Below, piece by piece: positions 1 to 5,355 of a stretch of 5,685 nt of DNA; the stretch's first letter is position 1; each line of letters opens with the position of its first letter. The stretch is from an uncultured Oscillospiraceae bacterium. GTDB taxonomy: Bacteria > Bacillota > Clostridia > Oscillospirales > Acutalibacteraceae. Under the pieces are notes generated by a model that did no database searches, was not told the origin of the DNA, and worked only from the letters and a program-made list of their open reading frames with translations. Made by a program: the position numbers and the translations under genes. The stretch is from contig CABQAA010000152.1 of the NCBI GenBank assembly GCA_902461995.1, positions 1-5,685 on the forward strand, read 5' to 3'.

Positions 1-112
1 GCCAGTTTGTTGCTTGAAAATTGCATATCCCTACTTTAGGGGGCTTTTTGTGCTGTTCGCACATTCTGGGCCGGTTCAAAAAAGCAGGTCCCGGGGTTTT
101 TAATGTGAAGAA
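1..112. other. Gene-free left edge with weak inverted repeats
   Basis: No coding region can be supported between the window edge and the rubrerythrin stop codon. The plus-strand frames are open from the edge only to stops at 15-17 (TGA), 37-39 (TAG) and 104-106 (TAA), so a convergent gene could end here, but the fragments are too short to identify. Short inverted repeats are visible at 29-41 (CCCTA-CTT-TAGGG) and 50-62 (GTGC-TGTTC-GCAC). A six-base T tract on the minus strand (83-78) follows rubrerythrin but has no convincing stem in front of it, so I cannot name a clear terminator for rubrerythrin. Confidence 0.5.
29..49 (+). terminator. Possible weak intrinsic terminator of a convergent gene
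   Basis: On the plus strand CCCTA (29-33) can pair with TAGGG (37-41) around a 3-nt loop. After GGC a five-T tract follows at 45-49. The stem is only 5 bp and the T tract starts 3 nt after it, so this is a weak candidate. It would serve a plus-strand gene left of the window, possibly ending at the TGA at 15-17. The orientation and function are inference. Confidence 0.3.
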
Positions 113-652
113 TCAGTAGTTCTCGGCCTTGAGCTGGAAATAGGCTTTGGGATGGGAACAAACCGGGCAAACTTCGGGGGCCGTGGTCCCGACGTGGATA
201 TGGCCGCAGTTCGCGCATTTCCAGATGACGATCTCCGCCCGCTCGAACACGGTGCCGTTCTCGATGTTCTGCGCGAGTTTGAGATACCGCTCCTCGTGCT
301 CCTTCTCGATTTTGGCAACCGCTTCAAAGAGCACGGCGATTTCGGTGAAGCCCTCTTCCCGGGCCTCCTTCGCAAAACCAGCGTACATGTCGGTCCACTC
401 GTAGTTTTCGCCCGCAGCCGCGTCCTTCAGGTTGTCAAGCGTGCCGCCGATGCCGCCATGGAGAAGCTTAAACCAAATTTTGGCGTGTTCCTTCTCGTTA
501 TTGGCCGTCTCGGTAAACAGCTCGGCGATCTGCTCATAGCCGTCTTTTTTCGCCTTGGAAGCGTAGTAGGTATATTTGTTGCGCGCCTGAGATTCTCCGG
601 CGAACGCCGTCATCAGGTTGGCTTCGGTCTTGGAACCCTTCAGATCTTTCAT
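113..652 (-). CDS. rbr: Rubrerythrin
   Basis: This encodes a 179-aa rubrerythrin, a cytoplasmic non-haem iron protein of anaerobes that reduces hydrogen peroxide using electrons from NAD(P)H or reduced rubredoxin. Residues 1-135 form the ferritin-like four-helix domain, with the usual diiron ligand pattern: E20, E53-x-x-H56, E96/E99 and E116-x-x-H119. Residues 140-179 form a C-terminal rubredoxin-like domain with two CxxC knuckles (C146/C149 and C162/C165) for an Fe(SCys)4 centre. Length and domain order match classical rubrerythrins. The ATG at 652 has AAGGAG (664-659) 6 nt upstream. The gene has its own promoter and is separated from rqcH by a terminator, so it is probably expressed independently. 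No PerR-type operator was recognised by eye. The product call is very secure; peroxidase activity is inferred from the family. Confidence 0.97.
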   Translation of the reverse strand: MKDLKGSKTEANLMTAFAGESQARNKYTYYASKAKKDGYEQIAELFTETANNEKEHAKIWFKLLHGGIGGTLDNLKDAAAGENYEWTDMYAGFAKEAREEGFTEIAVLFEAVAKIEKEHEERYLKLAQNIENGTVFERAEIVIWKCANCGHIHVGTTAPEVCPVCSHPKAYFQLKAENY

Positions 653-679
653 ACATATCTCCTTCTTTCCGCTGAATTC

Positions 680-696
680 GAGCGGCTTCGCCGCTC
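680..696 (-). promoter_or_regulatory. 5'-terminal hairpin of the rubrerythrin leader
   Basis: On the transcribed strand GAGCGGC (696-690) pairs perfectly with GCCGCTC (686-680) around a GAA triloop (689-687), giving seven base pairs, mostly G-C, closed by a GNA-type triloop. The promoter geometry puts +1 near A697, so the mRNA would start with one unpaired base and then this stem. It is too far from the Shine-Dalgarno site (664-659) to mask it, and it has no U tract, so it is not a terminator. By analogy with known 5' stem-loops it may protect the message from 5'-end-dependent decay; that role is inference. Confidence 0.5.
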
Positions 697-703
697 TGTT
701 ACC

Positions 704-732
704 AGTATACCGCGAATCTTCGGTTTGTACAA
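704..732 (-). promoter_or_regulatory. Predicted housekeeping promoter of rubrerythrin
   Basis: Reading the minus strand, a -35-like TTGTAC (732-727) is followed by a 17-nt spacer and a -10 box TATACT (709-704, five of six consensus bases). The predicted start is about A697, leaving a leader of about 45 nt. The -35 box matches TTGACA only in its TTG, but the spacing and -10 are good. Its upstream end touches the T tract of the rqcH terminator. Confidence 0.65.
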
Positions 733-762
733 GAAAAATCTGGAAACATCCGCACGTTTTCC
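731..762 (-). terminator. Intrinsic terminator after rqcH
   Basis: The hairpin begins directly after the rqcH TAG (765-763). GGAAAACGT (762-754) pairs with ATGTTTCC (749-742) around a GCGG loop, with one bulged A and one G-T wobble. After AGA comes a T tract (TTTTTCTT, 738-731). The stem is A-T rich and only moderately stable, but the position and T tract are right for ending the five-gene unit. Confidence 0.65.
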
Positions 763-2526
763 CTACTCCTGCCGGAGGCGGGCGGCCAGGGCGGCGTCGG
801 GGGTCACATACGCCGTGCGGTTGGTCTCGTAGATGACCATGCCCGGCTTGGCTCCCGCCGGTTTTTTCACATGCCGCGCCTCGGTATAGTCGACCGGCAC
901 CTGCGCACTCCCCGCGGCGCGCGAATGGGTCGCCGCGAGGACCGCCGCCTGTTCGAGCGTCGACTCCGGCGGGGTGCGGCCCTCCGTCACCACTAAAACG
1001 TGGGAACCCGGGATGTTTTTGGTATGCATCCAGATATCCCCGCCCCGGGCCGTCTTGGTGGTCAGGCGGTCGTTCTGGACATTGTTGCGCCCCACCAAGA
1101 TCAAAAATCCGTCATCCGAGCGGAAAGCGAGCGGTTTCGTGGGAGGCGGCGGCTTCTGCCGCCCTCGCTGCAGCCGCAGATATCCCCCCGCCGCCAGCTC
1201 CTCCCGCAGTTCCGACAGCTCCTGCATCGACTCCGCGCGGGATAGCGCGTCGAACACGGTGTCGATATACTGCAGCTCTTTTTCTCCCGCCGCGATCTGT
1301 TCGGCAAGGACGGTTTCGGCCGTGCGGGCTTTGCGGTAATCCTTATAGTATTTCTGAGCGTTCCCGGCCGGGGAAAGGGCGGGATCAAGCGGCACCCGCA
1401 TCGTCCCGCAGTCCGGATCGAAATAATTGATGAGATCCGCAAACGCCGCTCCTTTCGGGATCTGATAAATATTGGCGTTGATAAGATCGGCCCAGATCCG
1501 CTTTTCCTCCCGGCGGCCGGAATTCTCGAGTTCTTTTTGTTGGTTCCGGATCTTCCGGGAGGTGCGTTCGCTGACGTTGGTCAGCACCCGCAGAATATCG
1601 TGAGACCGCTGTTTCATCCGTTCCGCCGCGTCTTTCTGCGCATAGAAAGCGTCGAGCAGGGCGGAAAAACTCGCCATCTCCCGACCCGTCGCGGACAGGC
1701 CGTACTGCGTAACAGGCAGAAAGCTGTAATCAAGCGGAACCCCGTCCGGTTTCAGCAGCATGTACGGAACCCGCCGCTCCCCGGTCAGAATCGTTTCCCG
1801 CACCCGGCCGAGGAAAAACACGAGCCGTTCCCGCTCTTCCTGCGTGAGTTCGCCGACAGTAGCCGAACGGCCCCGCAGGGCGAGATGAGAAATCTCCCGG
1901 CAGACGAGCGGTGAGAGTCCGTGCGCCACGGCGAGCAGCGCCTGTTCCAGCAGAACATCCCTGCCCCGATCGAGCGCCGGCAGAAAATCCTCCGGGAGGC
2001 ACTGCGATAGGTCGAGCCGTTCGGACTCGGCCGGCGGGGTCTCATACCGGAGTCCCGGCAGGACCGGGCGGACCGACGACATCTCTAAATCCACCCGTTT
2101 GATGGCATCGACGATCAGCCCCTCCCCGTCGACGAGGATGACGTTGCTGTGCCGGCCCATGATCTCCACCGCCAGGGTCAGGCGGACGACGTCGCCCAGC
2201 TCATCGAGACAGTCGAGATCCAGATAGAGTGCCCGCTCGAGACCCGGCTGCCGGATCCCCGCCAGCCGCCCGCCCGTGATCCGTTTGCGCAGCAGCATAC
2301 AGAACATGGGCGGCGACGCGGGGTTTTCCAGCGTCACCTCGGTGAAATGGATGCGGGGCGACGCTGCCCGCGCCGAGATATACAATTTATAATTCCCGCT
2401 CCGCTGCCGGAGGGTGAGGATCAGCTCGTCTCTCGATGGCTGATGGATTTTGTCCACCCGCGCGTCAGAAAGACGGGCCTCCATTTCCTCTTTGATACAG
2501 CGCAGAAACGCGCCATCGAATGCCAT
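763..2526 (-). CDS. rqcH: RqcH/NFACT family ribosome quality-control protein (Rqc2 homologue, formerly FbpA)
   Basis: This encodes a 587-aa NFACT protein, close to the roughly 570 aa of Bacillus subtilis RqcH (YloA). RqcH binds 50S subunits carrying a stalled peptidyl-tRNA and recruits tRNA-Ala to add alanine tails that mark the nascent chain for proteolysis. The NFACT-N domain (residues 1-160) shows the MxFDG start, the stretch around PPMFCMLLRK (72-81) and EIMGRHSN (121-128). A helix-hairpin-helix-like segment follows near 195-220, then a long helical, probably coiled-coil region (about 285-450) and a C-terminal NFACT-R/DUF814 domain (about 470-575) with VGRNNVQND (478-486) and the DIWMHTKNIPGSHV stretch. 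The functional Asp-Arg pair at 97/98 of B. subtilis RqcH is Glu97-Arg98 here. The ATG at 2526 lies 3 nt after the upstream stop, with AAAGGA upstream, suggesting translational coupling. Older names (fibronectin-binding protein) come from the family's history. Confidence 0.95.
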   Translation of the reverse strand: MAFDGAFLRCIKEEMEARLSDARVDKIHQPSRDELILTLRQRSGNYKLYISARAASPRIHFTEVTLENPASPPMFCMLLRKRITGGRLAGIRQPGLERALYLDLDCLDELGDVVRLTLAVEIMGRHSNVILVDGEGLIVDAIKRVDLEMSSVRPVLPGLRYETPPAESERLDLSQCLPEDFLPALDRGRDVLLEQALLAVAHGLSPLVCREISHLALRGRSATVGELTQEERERLVFFLGRVRETILTGERRVPYMLLKPDGVPLDYSFLPVTQYGLSATGREMASFSALLDAFYAQKDAAERMKQRSHDILRVLTNVSERTSRKIRNQQKELENSGRREEKRIWADLINANIYQIPKGAAFADLINYFDPDCGTMRVPLDPALSPAGNAQKYYKDYRKARTAETVLAEQIAAGEKELQYIDTVFDALSRAESMQELSELREELAAGGYLRLQRGRQKPPPPTKPLAFRSDDGFLILVGRNNVQNDRLTTKTARGGDIWMHTKNIPGSHVLVVTEGRTPPESTLEQAAVLAATHSRAAGSAQVPVDYTEARHVKKPAGAKPGMVIYETNRTAYVTPDAALAARLRQE

Positions 2527-2529
2527 ACC

Positions 2530-2835
2530 CTATTCCGTCCTTTCGAGATCCGCAGGGCCGCCCTTCTGCGCCGCGTGCAGGCGGAAGGTCACCGCGCCGT
2601 CTGCGCAGACAAAATCGATTTCATGTTCCGAACGTCCGCCGAGAAGGCGGCAGTCCCCGCCCGCGCGGGCCGCTTCACACAGGGTGTACAGGGCTCCCAT
2701 GGTTTTGGGGCAGAATCCGGCCGGGCAGCCGTAGGTACAGAAAAACGCATCGCCCACTTCCAGCCCGATGTGGCATGGGGCCGCCGAAAGCACCTCGATA
2801 TCGAAGGTCCAGTCTTCCGGAATCGTCTTGCACAA
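2530..2835 (-). CDS. Small cysteine-rich TIGR04076 family protein
   Basis: This encodes a 101-aa protein of unknown function that I assign to the TIGR04076 family. The support is the family-like order of a VGDAF segment (27-31), GFCP (40-43), a downstream GG (59-60) and a C-terminal CADG...VTF strand (77-84). It has eight cysteines (2, 21, 33, 37, 42, 53, 62, 77), several clustered around 33-42, which suggests metal binding or a redox role; that is inference. There is no signal peptide or membrane segment. No ATG is available, so the start is the TTG at 2835, which has AAGGAGG 8 nt upstream. The gene sits 21 nt after nif3 and 3 nt before rqcH, so it is almost certainly in the same transcript. 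Its partner and substrate are unknown. Confidence 0.85.
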   Translation of the reverse strand: MCKTIPEDWTFDIEVLSAAPCHIGLEVGDAFFCTYGCPAGFCPKTMGALYTLCEAARAGGDCRLLGGRSEHEIDFVCADGAVTFRLHAAQKGGPADLERTE

Positions 2836-2843
2836 GGATCTCT

Positions 2844-2850
2844 CCTCCTT
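2844..2850 (-). promoter_or_regulatory. Shine-Dalgarno site fixing a TTG start
   Basis: AAGGAGG lies 8 nt upstream of the TTG at 2835, within the 21-nt gap after the nif3 stop. It is the strongest ribosome binding site in the window and supports the non-ATG start of the TIGR04076 gene. Confidence 0.8.
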
Positions 2851-2856
2851 CGGCCG

Positions 2857-3600
2857 TCAAACCGTTTCATAGGGCGGCGCATCCCGAAAAGACACAACCT
2901 CAATGTCGGGAAATGCCTTCCGCAGCCAAGCGGCCACGCCGTCCGTCATGCCGATTTCGGTGTGATAATGCCCCGCCTCGATCACCGTGACCCCGGCGGG
3001 CAGAGCGATCCACTCGTGATGCTTGAGTTCCCCCGTTACCGCGGCGTCCGCCCCGCCTTTTTCAAGAAACGAAAGCAGAAAATCGCCGCCCGCGCCGCTG
3101 CATACGGCGACACGGGAAACCGGGCCATATCCCGCCCGCATCCGGACAGGGGTCCCGAGCCTTTCCCCCACATAGGCGGCAAACTCCCGCGCAGAGAGCG
3201 CTTGCGGCAGGCGGCCGAGGCGAGTGAAACCGTCGGGAGCGGTTTGTACGTCGGCAAGACCCAGGGCCGCGGCGAGACAATCGCCAACCCCGCCGGCGGC
3301 CCGATCGAGATTGGTGTGGGCGGCGATGGCGGCGATGCCATGCCGGATCAGCAGCGCGGGCACGCCGTCCCCCGGCAGGCTCCGCAGCGGGGAAAAGATC
3401 ACGGGATGGTGGCTGACGATCAATCCCGCGCCGATCCGCGCAGCCTCCTTTACGGCGGCGGGGGTAATATCCAGGGCGACGAGGATCCTATCCGCCGCGC
3501 CCTCCGGACTGCCGACAAGCAGGCCGACGTTATCGTAATCCTCCGCGGTTTCAGCAGGCGCCCGGCTTTCCAGGAACTTAAGGATCTGACCGACTGTCAT
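2857..3600 (-). CDS. Nif3-like dinuclear metal centre protein (YbgI/YqfO family)
   Basis: This encodes a 247-aa Nif3/DUF34 protein. The family forms toroidal hexamers with two metal ions per subunit; it is often labelled GTP cyclohydrolase I type 2, but its cellular role is unsettled. Metal-ligand motifs are clear: SHHP with H64/H65, HTNLD with H95 and D99, and GHYHTE with H211 and E215. Its size equals E. coli YbgI; it lacks the extra PII/CutA-like insert that enlarges B. subtilis YqfO to about 370 aa. I chose the ATG at 3600 over the in-frame upstream codon at 3642 because AAGGGGG sits 7 nt before it, the MTVGQIL start fits the family, and it gives an ATGA overlap with the trmK stop. The trmK-nif3 pairing is common in Firmicutes (yqfN-yqfO) and suggests coupled expression. 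Confidence 0.93.
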   Translation of the reverse strand: MTVGQILKFLESRAPAETAEDYDNVGLLVGSPEGAADRILVALDITPAAVKEAARIGAGLIVSHHPVIFSPLRSLPGDGVPALLIRHGIAAIAAHTNLDRAAGGVGDCLAAALGLADVQTAPDGFTRLGRLPQALSAREFAAYVGERLGTPVRMRAGYGPVSRVAVCSGAGGDFLLSFLEKGGADAAVTGELKHHEWIALPAGVTVIEAGHYHTEIGMTDGVAAWLRKAFPDIEVVSFRDAPPYETV

Positions 3601-4313
3601 CCGAATTCCCCCTTCATCGATTCGTCCGGCCATGGCGTCCACTCTCCGGCGATATACGCCTCCAAGCGGTCCGCGACGGCGGCCAGCCGGGTCCCTTCCA
3701 CCCGTCTTGCGGCGTCCGCCGCCTTAGACAGGCCGTTTGCCTGCTCCCGCAGACGGTCCCGCACCCGGCACAAATAAACGATCTCCCTCCGCGGGATGCG
3801 GCCGATGTGGCAGAGCGCCTCATCCGCATTCCGACGTTCACCGGTATAGACGACATCGAGCACCGTGTAGAGGTACCGTCCGTCCGGCACGATTTCCTCT
3901 TCCCGGATGACGAAGCCCGACGTATACAGATACCGGCGTAGATCCTCCGGCCGGGTCATGGGCTGAAGCACCAGGTGGAGGGCCGTATCCCGGACCCACG
4001 GGCAGGCGTTGAGAATGGCGGCGATGGTTTCGCCGCCCATTCCCGCCACGACGATGTCTCCGGCCTCCCCGGCCGACAGAGGGGACAGGCCGTCCCCCAC
4101 CCGCACCTCGATCTGCGCCTCCAGTCCGGCCGCCCGGATATTCCGCCGGGCGGCGTCCGCCGGACCCTGCCGCAAATCCGAAGCGATCGCCCGGGGACAC
4201 ACCCCGGTTCCCACCAGTTGAACGGGGAGATGGGCGTGATCGGTCCCAATATCCGCCAGGACCGTCCCCGGGCGGACGTGGCGCGCCACACAGCCGAGCC
4301 GTGCATCAAGCAT
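3597..4313 (-). CDS. trmK: tRNA (adenine(22)-N(1))-methyltransferase TrmK
   Basis: This encodes a 238-aa class I SAM-dependent methyltransferase of the TrmK/YqfN family, which makes m1A at position 22 of certain bacterial tRNAs. The N-terminal Rossmann-like domain has motif I ADIGTDHAHLP (20-30), an acidic AIASD segment (42-46), the GDGL stretch (73-76) and the characteristic VAGMGG (89-94), followed by LQP (116-118). The C-terminal part (about 175-225) is helical and probably coiled-coil, as in the family. The ATG at 4313 is preferred over the in-frame TTG at 4334 because AAAGGGGAG (4330-4322) is 8 nt upstream and the MLDARL start fits homologues. The gene begins 24 nt after the SGNH hydrolase stop and ends in a 4-nt ATGA overlap with nif3. 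Confidence 0.94.
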   Translation of the reverse strand: MLDARLGCVARHVRPGTVLADIGTDHAHLPVQLVGTGVCPRAIASDLRQGPADAARRNIRAAGLEAQIEVRVGDGLSPLSAGEAGDIVVAGMGGETIAAILNACPWVRDTALHLVLQPMTRPEDLRRYLYTSGFVIREEEIVPDGRYLYTVLDVVYTGERRNADEALCHIGRIPRREIVYLCRVRDRLREQANGLSKAADAARRVEGTRLAAVADRLEAYIAGEWTPWPDESMKGEFG

Positions 4314-4337
4314 CCATCCCTCTCCCCTTTCCAAGCG

Positions 4338-4961
4338 TTACGGCCGGACTCCAAGCTGCCGGAGCGCCTCCTTGAGCGCCTCGGCAACCTTGTCATAGCC
4401 GGCTTCGTTTACATGCAGAGAATCGTCGCTGTAGAGTTCCATTTTCACGCGGCCCTCCCCATCCTCGAGGTAAGGGGCCTGGTCGACGTACACCATATCC
4501 GGATCCTCCGCAGCCGCCTGGCGAAGGAGGGCGTTGTAAGCGTCCTGAAAAGGGCGGAGGGCGGCTCTGGCGGGGGCGTGTTTGAGTCCCAAAAGCACAA
4601 TCGGCAATTTCCCGCCCGCATCGTGCCGCGCCCAGACAAGCACCCGGCGGGAAAGCTCCCATACCTCCCTCGGCGTATAGCCCAACGCGATGTCGTTGTC
4701 TCCCTCGTAGTATAGCAGCGCCCGCGGCGCCGCCGGACGGACCAGACGGGGATAATAATAGAGCGCCTCCTCCGCCGTGCTGCCCCCGAAGGCGCGGTTG
4801 CACAGGTGATATGGGGCCATCTGGCGCATCATCCACTCCTCCCGCCAGACCGCGAAATGGGAACTGCCGTAGAGCAGGATACACCCTTCCGGTGCCTCTT
4901 CCTGTTCCCGCAGGCAGACAGCTTCTTCCCAGTCGCCCGGCATTTTTCGCAGTCCGATCAT
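4338..4961 (-). CDS. SGNH/GDSL-family hydrolase (probable esterase)
   Basis: This encodes a 207-aa SGNH hydrolase, a fold that includes esterases, lipases and carbohydrate deacetylases. The four blocks are visible in order: LLYGSSH (29-35) with nucleophile S33; NRAFGGST (55-62) with the oxyanion glycine; YYEGDND (84-90) with N89; and DDSLH (179-183) with the D180/H183 pair. There is no signal peptide or membrane segment, so it is probably cytoplasmic, and the sequence does not reveal the substrate. The ATG at 4961 is chosen because GGAGG (4974-4970) is 8 nt upstream; the in-frame GTG at 4967 would be only 2 nt from it. It is the first gene of the minus-strand unit leading to rqcH. Its link to RNA modification or quality control is by position only. 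Confidence 0.9.
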   Translation of the reverse strand: MIGLRKMPGDWEEAVCLREQEEAPEGCILLYGSSHFAVWREEWMMRQMAPYHLCNRAFGGSTAEEALYYYPRLVRPAAPRALLYYEGDNDIALGYTPREVWELSRRVLVWARHDAGGKLPIVLLGLKHAPARAALRPFQDAYNALLRQAAAEDPDMVYVDQAPYLEDGEGRVKMELYSDDSLHVNEAGYDKVAEALKEALRQLGVRP

Positions 4962-4980
4962 CTGCACATCCTCCGTCCCT

Positions 4981-5024
4981 TATAATAAGAAGAAGGCGGA
5001 CCCGGATGACCGGAACCGCCCTTC
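4981..5024 (-). terminator. Intrinsic terminator after the DUF1858 gene
   Basis: On the minus strand GAAGG-G-CGG-TT-CCGG (5024-5010) can pair with CCGG-GT-CCG-CCTTC (5005-4992) around a TCAT-like loop, with one bulged G and a small internal mismatch. A T-rich tail (TTCTTATTATA, 4991-4981) follows. It begins 13 nt after the stop codon of the DUF1858 gene. The A/T tail also contains -10-like hexamers, discussed under findings. Confidence 0.75.
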
Positions 5025-5037
5025 TCACTCAACCGAT

Positions 5038-5235
5038 TTACTTCTCCAGATGGGCGTTGATTTTCGCCACCAGTTCATCGGCATTGACGCCGTGGACTTC
5101 GCAGGCCTGCTCCAGGGTTTCCCCTCTCGCGGACGGGCAGCCCAGGCAGTGCATCCCCATTTCCAGGAAATAAGGCGCCGTAGTGCGATCCATATCCAAA
5201 ATGTCGCCGATCAGCGTTTCCTTGGTTATCGCCAA
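5038..5235 (-). CDS. DUF1858 domain protein with CxxC motif
   Basis: This encodes a 65-aa protein that consists of one DUF1858 domain, a small helical fold found alone or fused to hybrid-cluster and ScdA/RIC-like proteins in anaerobes. The signature GMHCLGCPSA is at 27-36 (C30 and C33), with a third conserved cysteine C45 in the following helix (QACEVHG). A thiol-redox or iron-sulfur-related role is often suggested but not established. No ATG is available. I chose the TTG at 5235, giving MAITKE, because it matches the usual family N terminus and lies about 10 nt after AGAAAGGA; the in-frame GTG at 5244 would be 2 nt from that site and adds three residues. The gene is a stand-alone unit with a good promoter and its own terminator. 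Confidence 0.88.
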   Translation of the reverse strand: MAITKETLIGDILDMDRTTAPYFLEMGMHCLGCPSARGETLEQACEVHGVNADELVAKINAHLEK

Positions 5236-5294
5236 AACGAACACATCCTTTCTGTTTCACAGCCGGACGGCCCGTGCAGCCATCCGTATTCTTT

Positions 5295-5323
5295 ATTATA
5301 AAGCCGGGAAGGCTGAAAAGCAA
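5295..5323 (-). promoter_or_regulatory. Predicted housekeeping promoter of the DUF1858 gene
   Basis: The minus strand shows a consensus -10 TATAAT (5300-5295), a 17-nt spacer and a -35-like TTGCTT (5323-5318, matching the TTG of TTGACA). The predicted start is near 5288, giving a leader of about 50 nt. The promoter starts immediately after the rsmE terminator, so the DUF1858 gene is probably transcribed independently of rsmE. Confidence 0.75.
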
Positions 5324-5326
5324 GAG

Positions 5327-5351
5327 AAAAATGGGGTTTCGGCCGAAACCC
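5327..5351 (-). terminator. Intrinsic terminator after rsmE
   Basis: Four bases after the rsmE stop, GGGTTTC (5351-5345) pairs perfectly with GAAACCC (5340-5334) around a GGCC loop. After CA a TTTTT tract follows at 5331-5327. It is the cleanest terminator in the window and is oriented to end rsmE transcription. Confidence 0.85.
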
Positions 5352-5355
5352 GGGG

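Noticed and set aside
36..112. A small minus-strand gene after rubrerythrin
   Set aside because: The open frame here overlaps the rubrerythrin 3' end and has no ribosome binding site or recognisable sequence.
680..696. Hairpin as the rqcH terminator
   Set aside because: There is no U tract after it on either strand, and it lies downstream of the rubrerythrin promoter. A better terminator sits at 731-762.
152..832. A 226-codon plus-strand open frame antisense to rubrerythrin
   Set aside because: It overlaps the whole of rubrerythrin, its promoter and the rqcH end, and shows no recognisable motif or ribosome binding site.
3601..3642. Longer N terminus for the Nif3 protein
   Set aside because: The extra 14 residues lie entirely within trmK and are not typical of the family, while the ATG at 3600 has a well-spaced AAGGGGG and makes an ATGA overlap.
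2149..3777. A 542-codon plus-strand open frame antisense to rqcH, the TIGR04076 gene, nif3 and trmK
   Set aside because: Long antisense frames are expected in GC-rich DNA. Its translation is low-complexity and Arg/Pro/Gly-rich, matches no family I know, and crosses four well-supported genes on the other strand.
3975..4715. A 246-codon plus-strand open frame antisense to trmK and the SGNH hydrolase
   Set aside because: It is a shadow of two genes with complete catalytic motifs; the translated product is compositionally odd and unrecognised.
5236..5294. Riboswitch in the leader of the DUF1858 gene
   Set aside because: The leader is only about 50 nt and shows no conserved aptamer motif I recognise.
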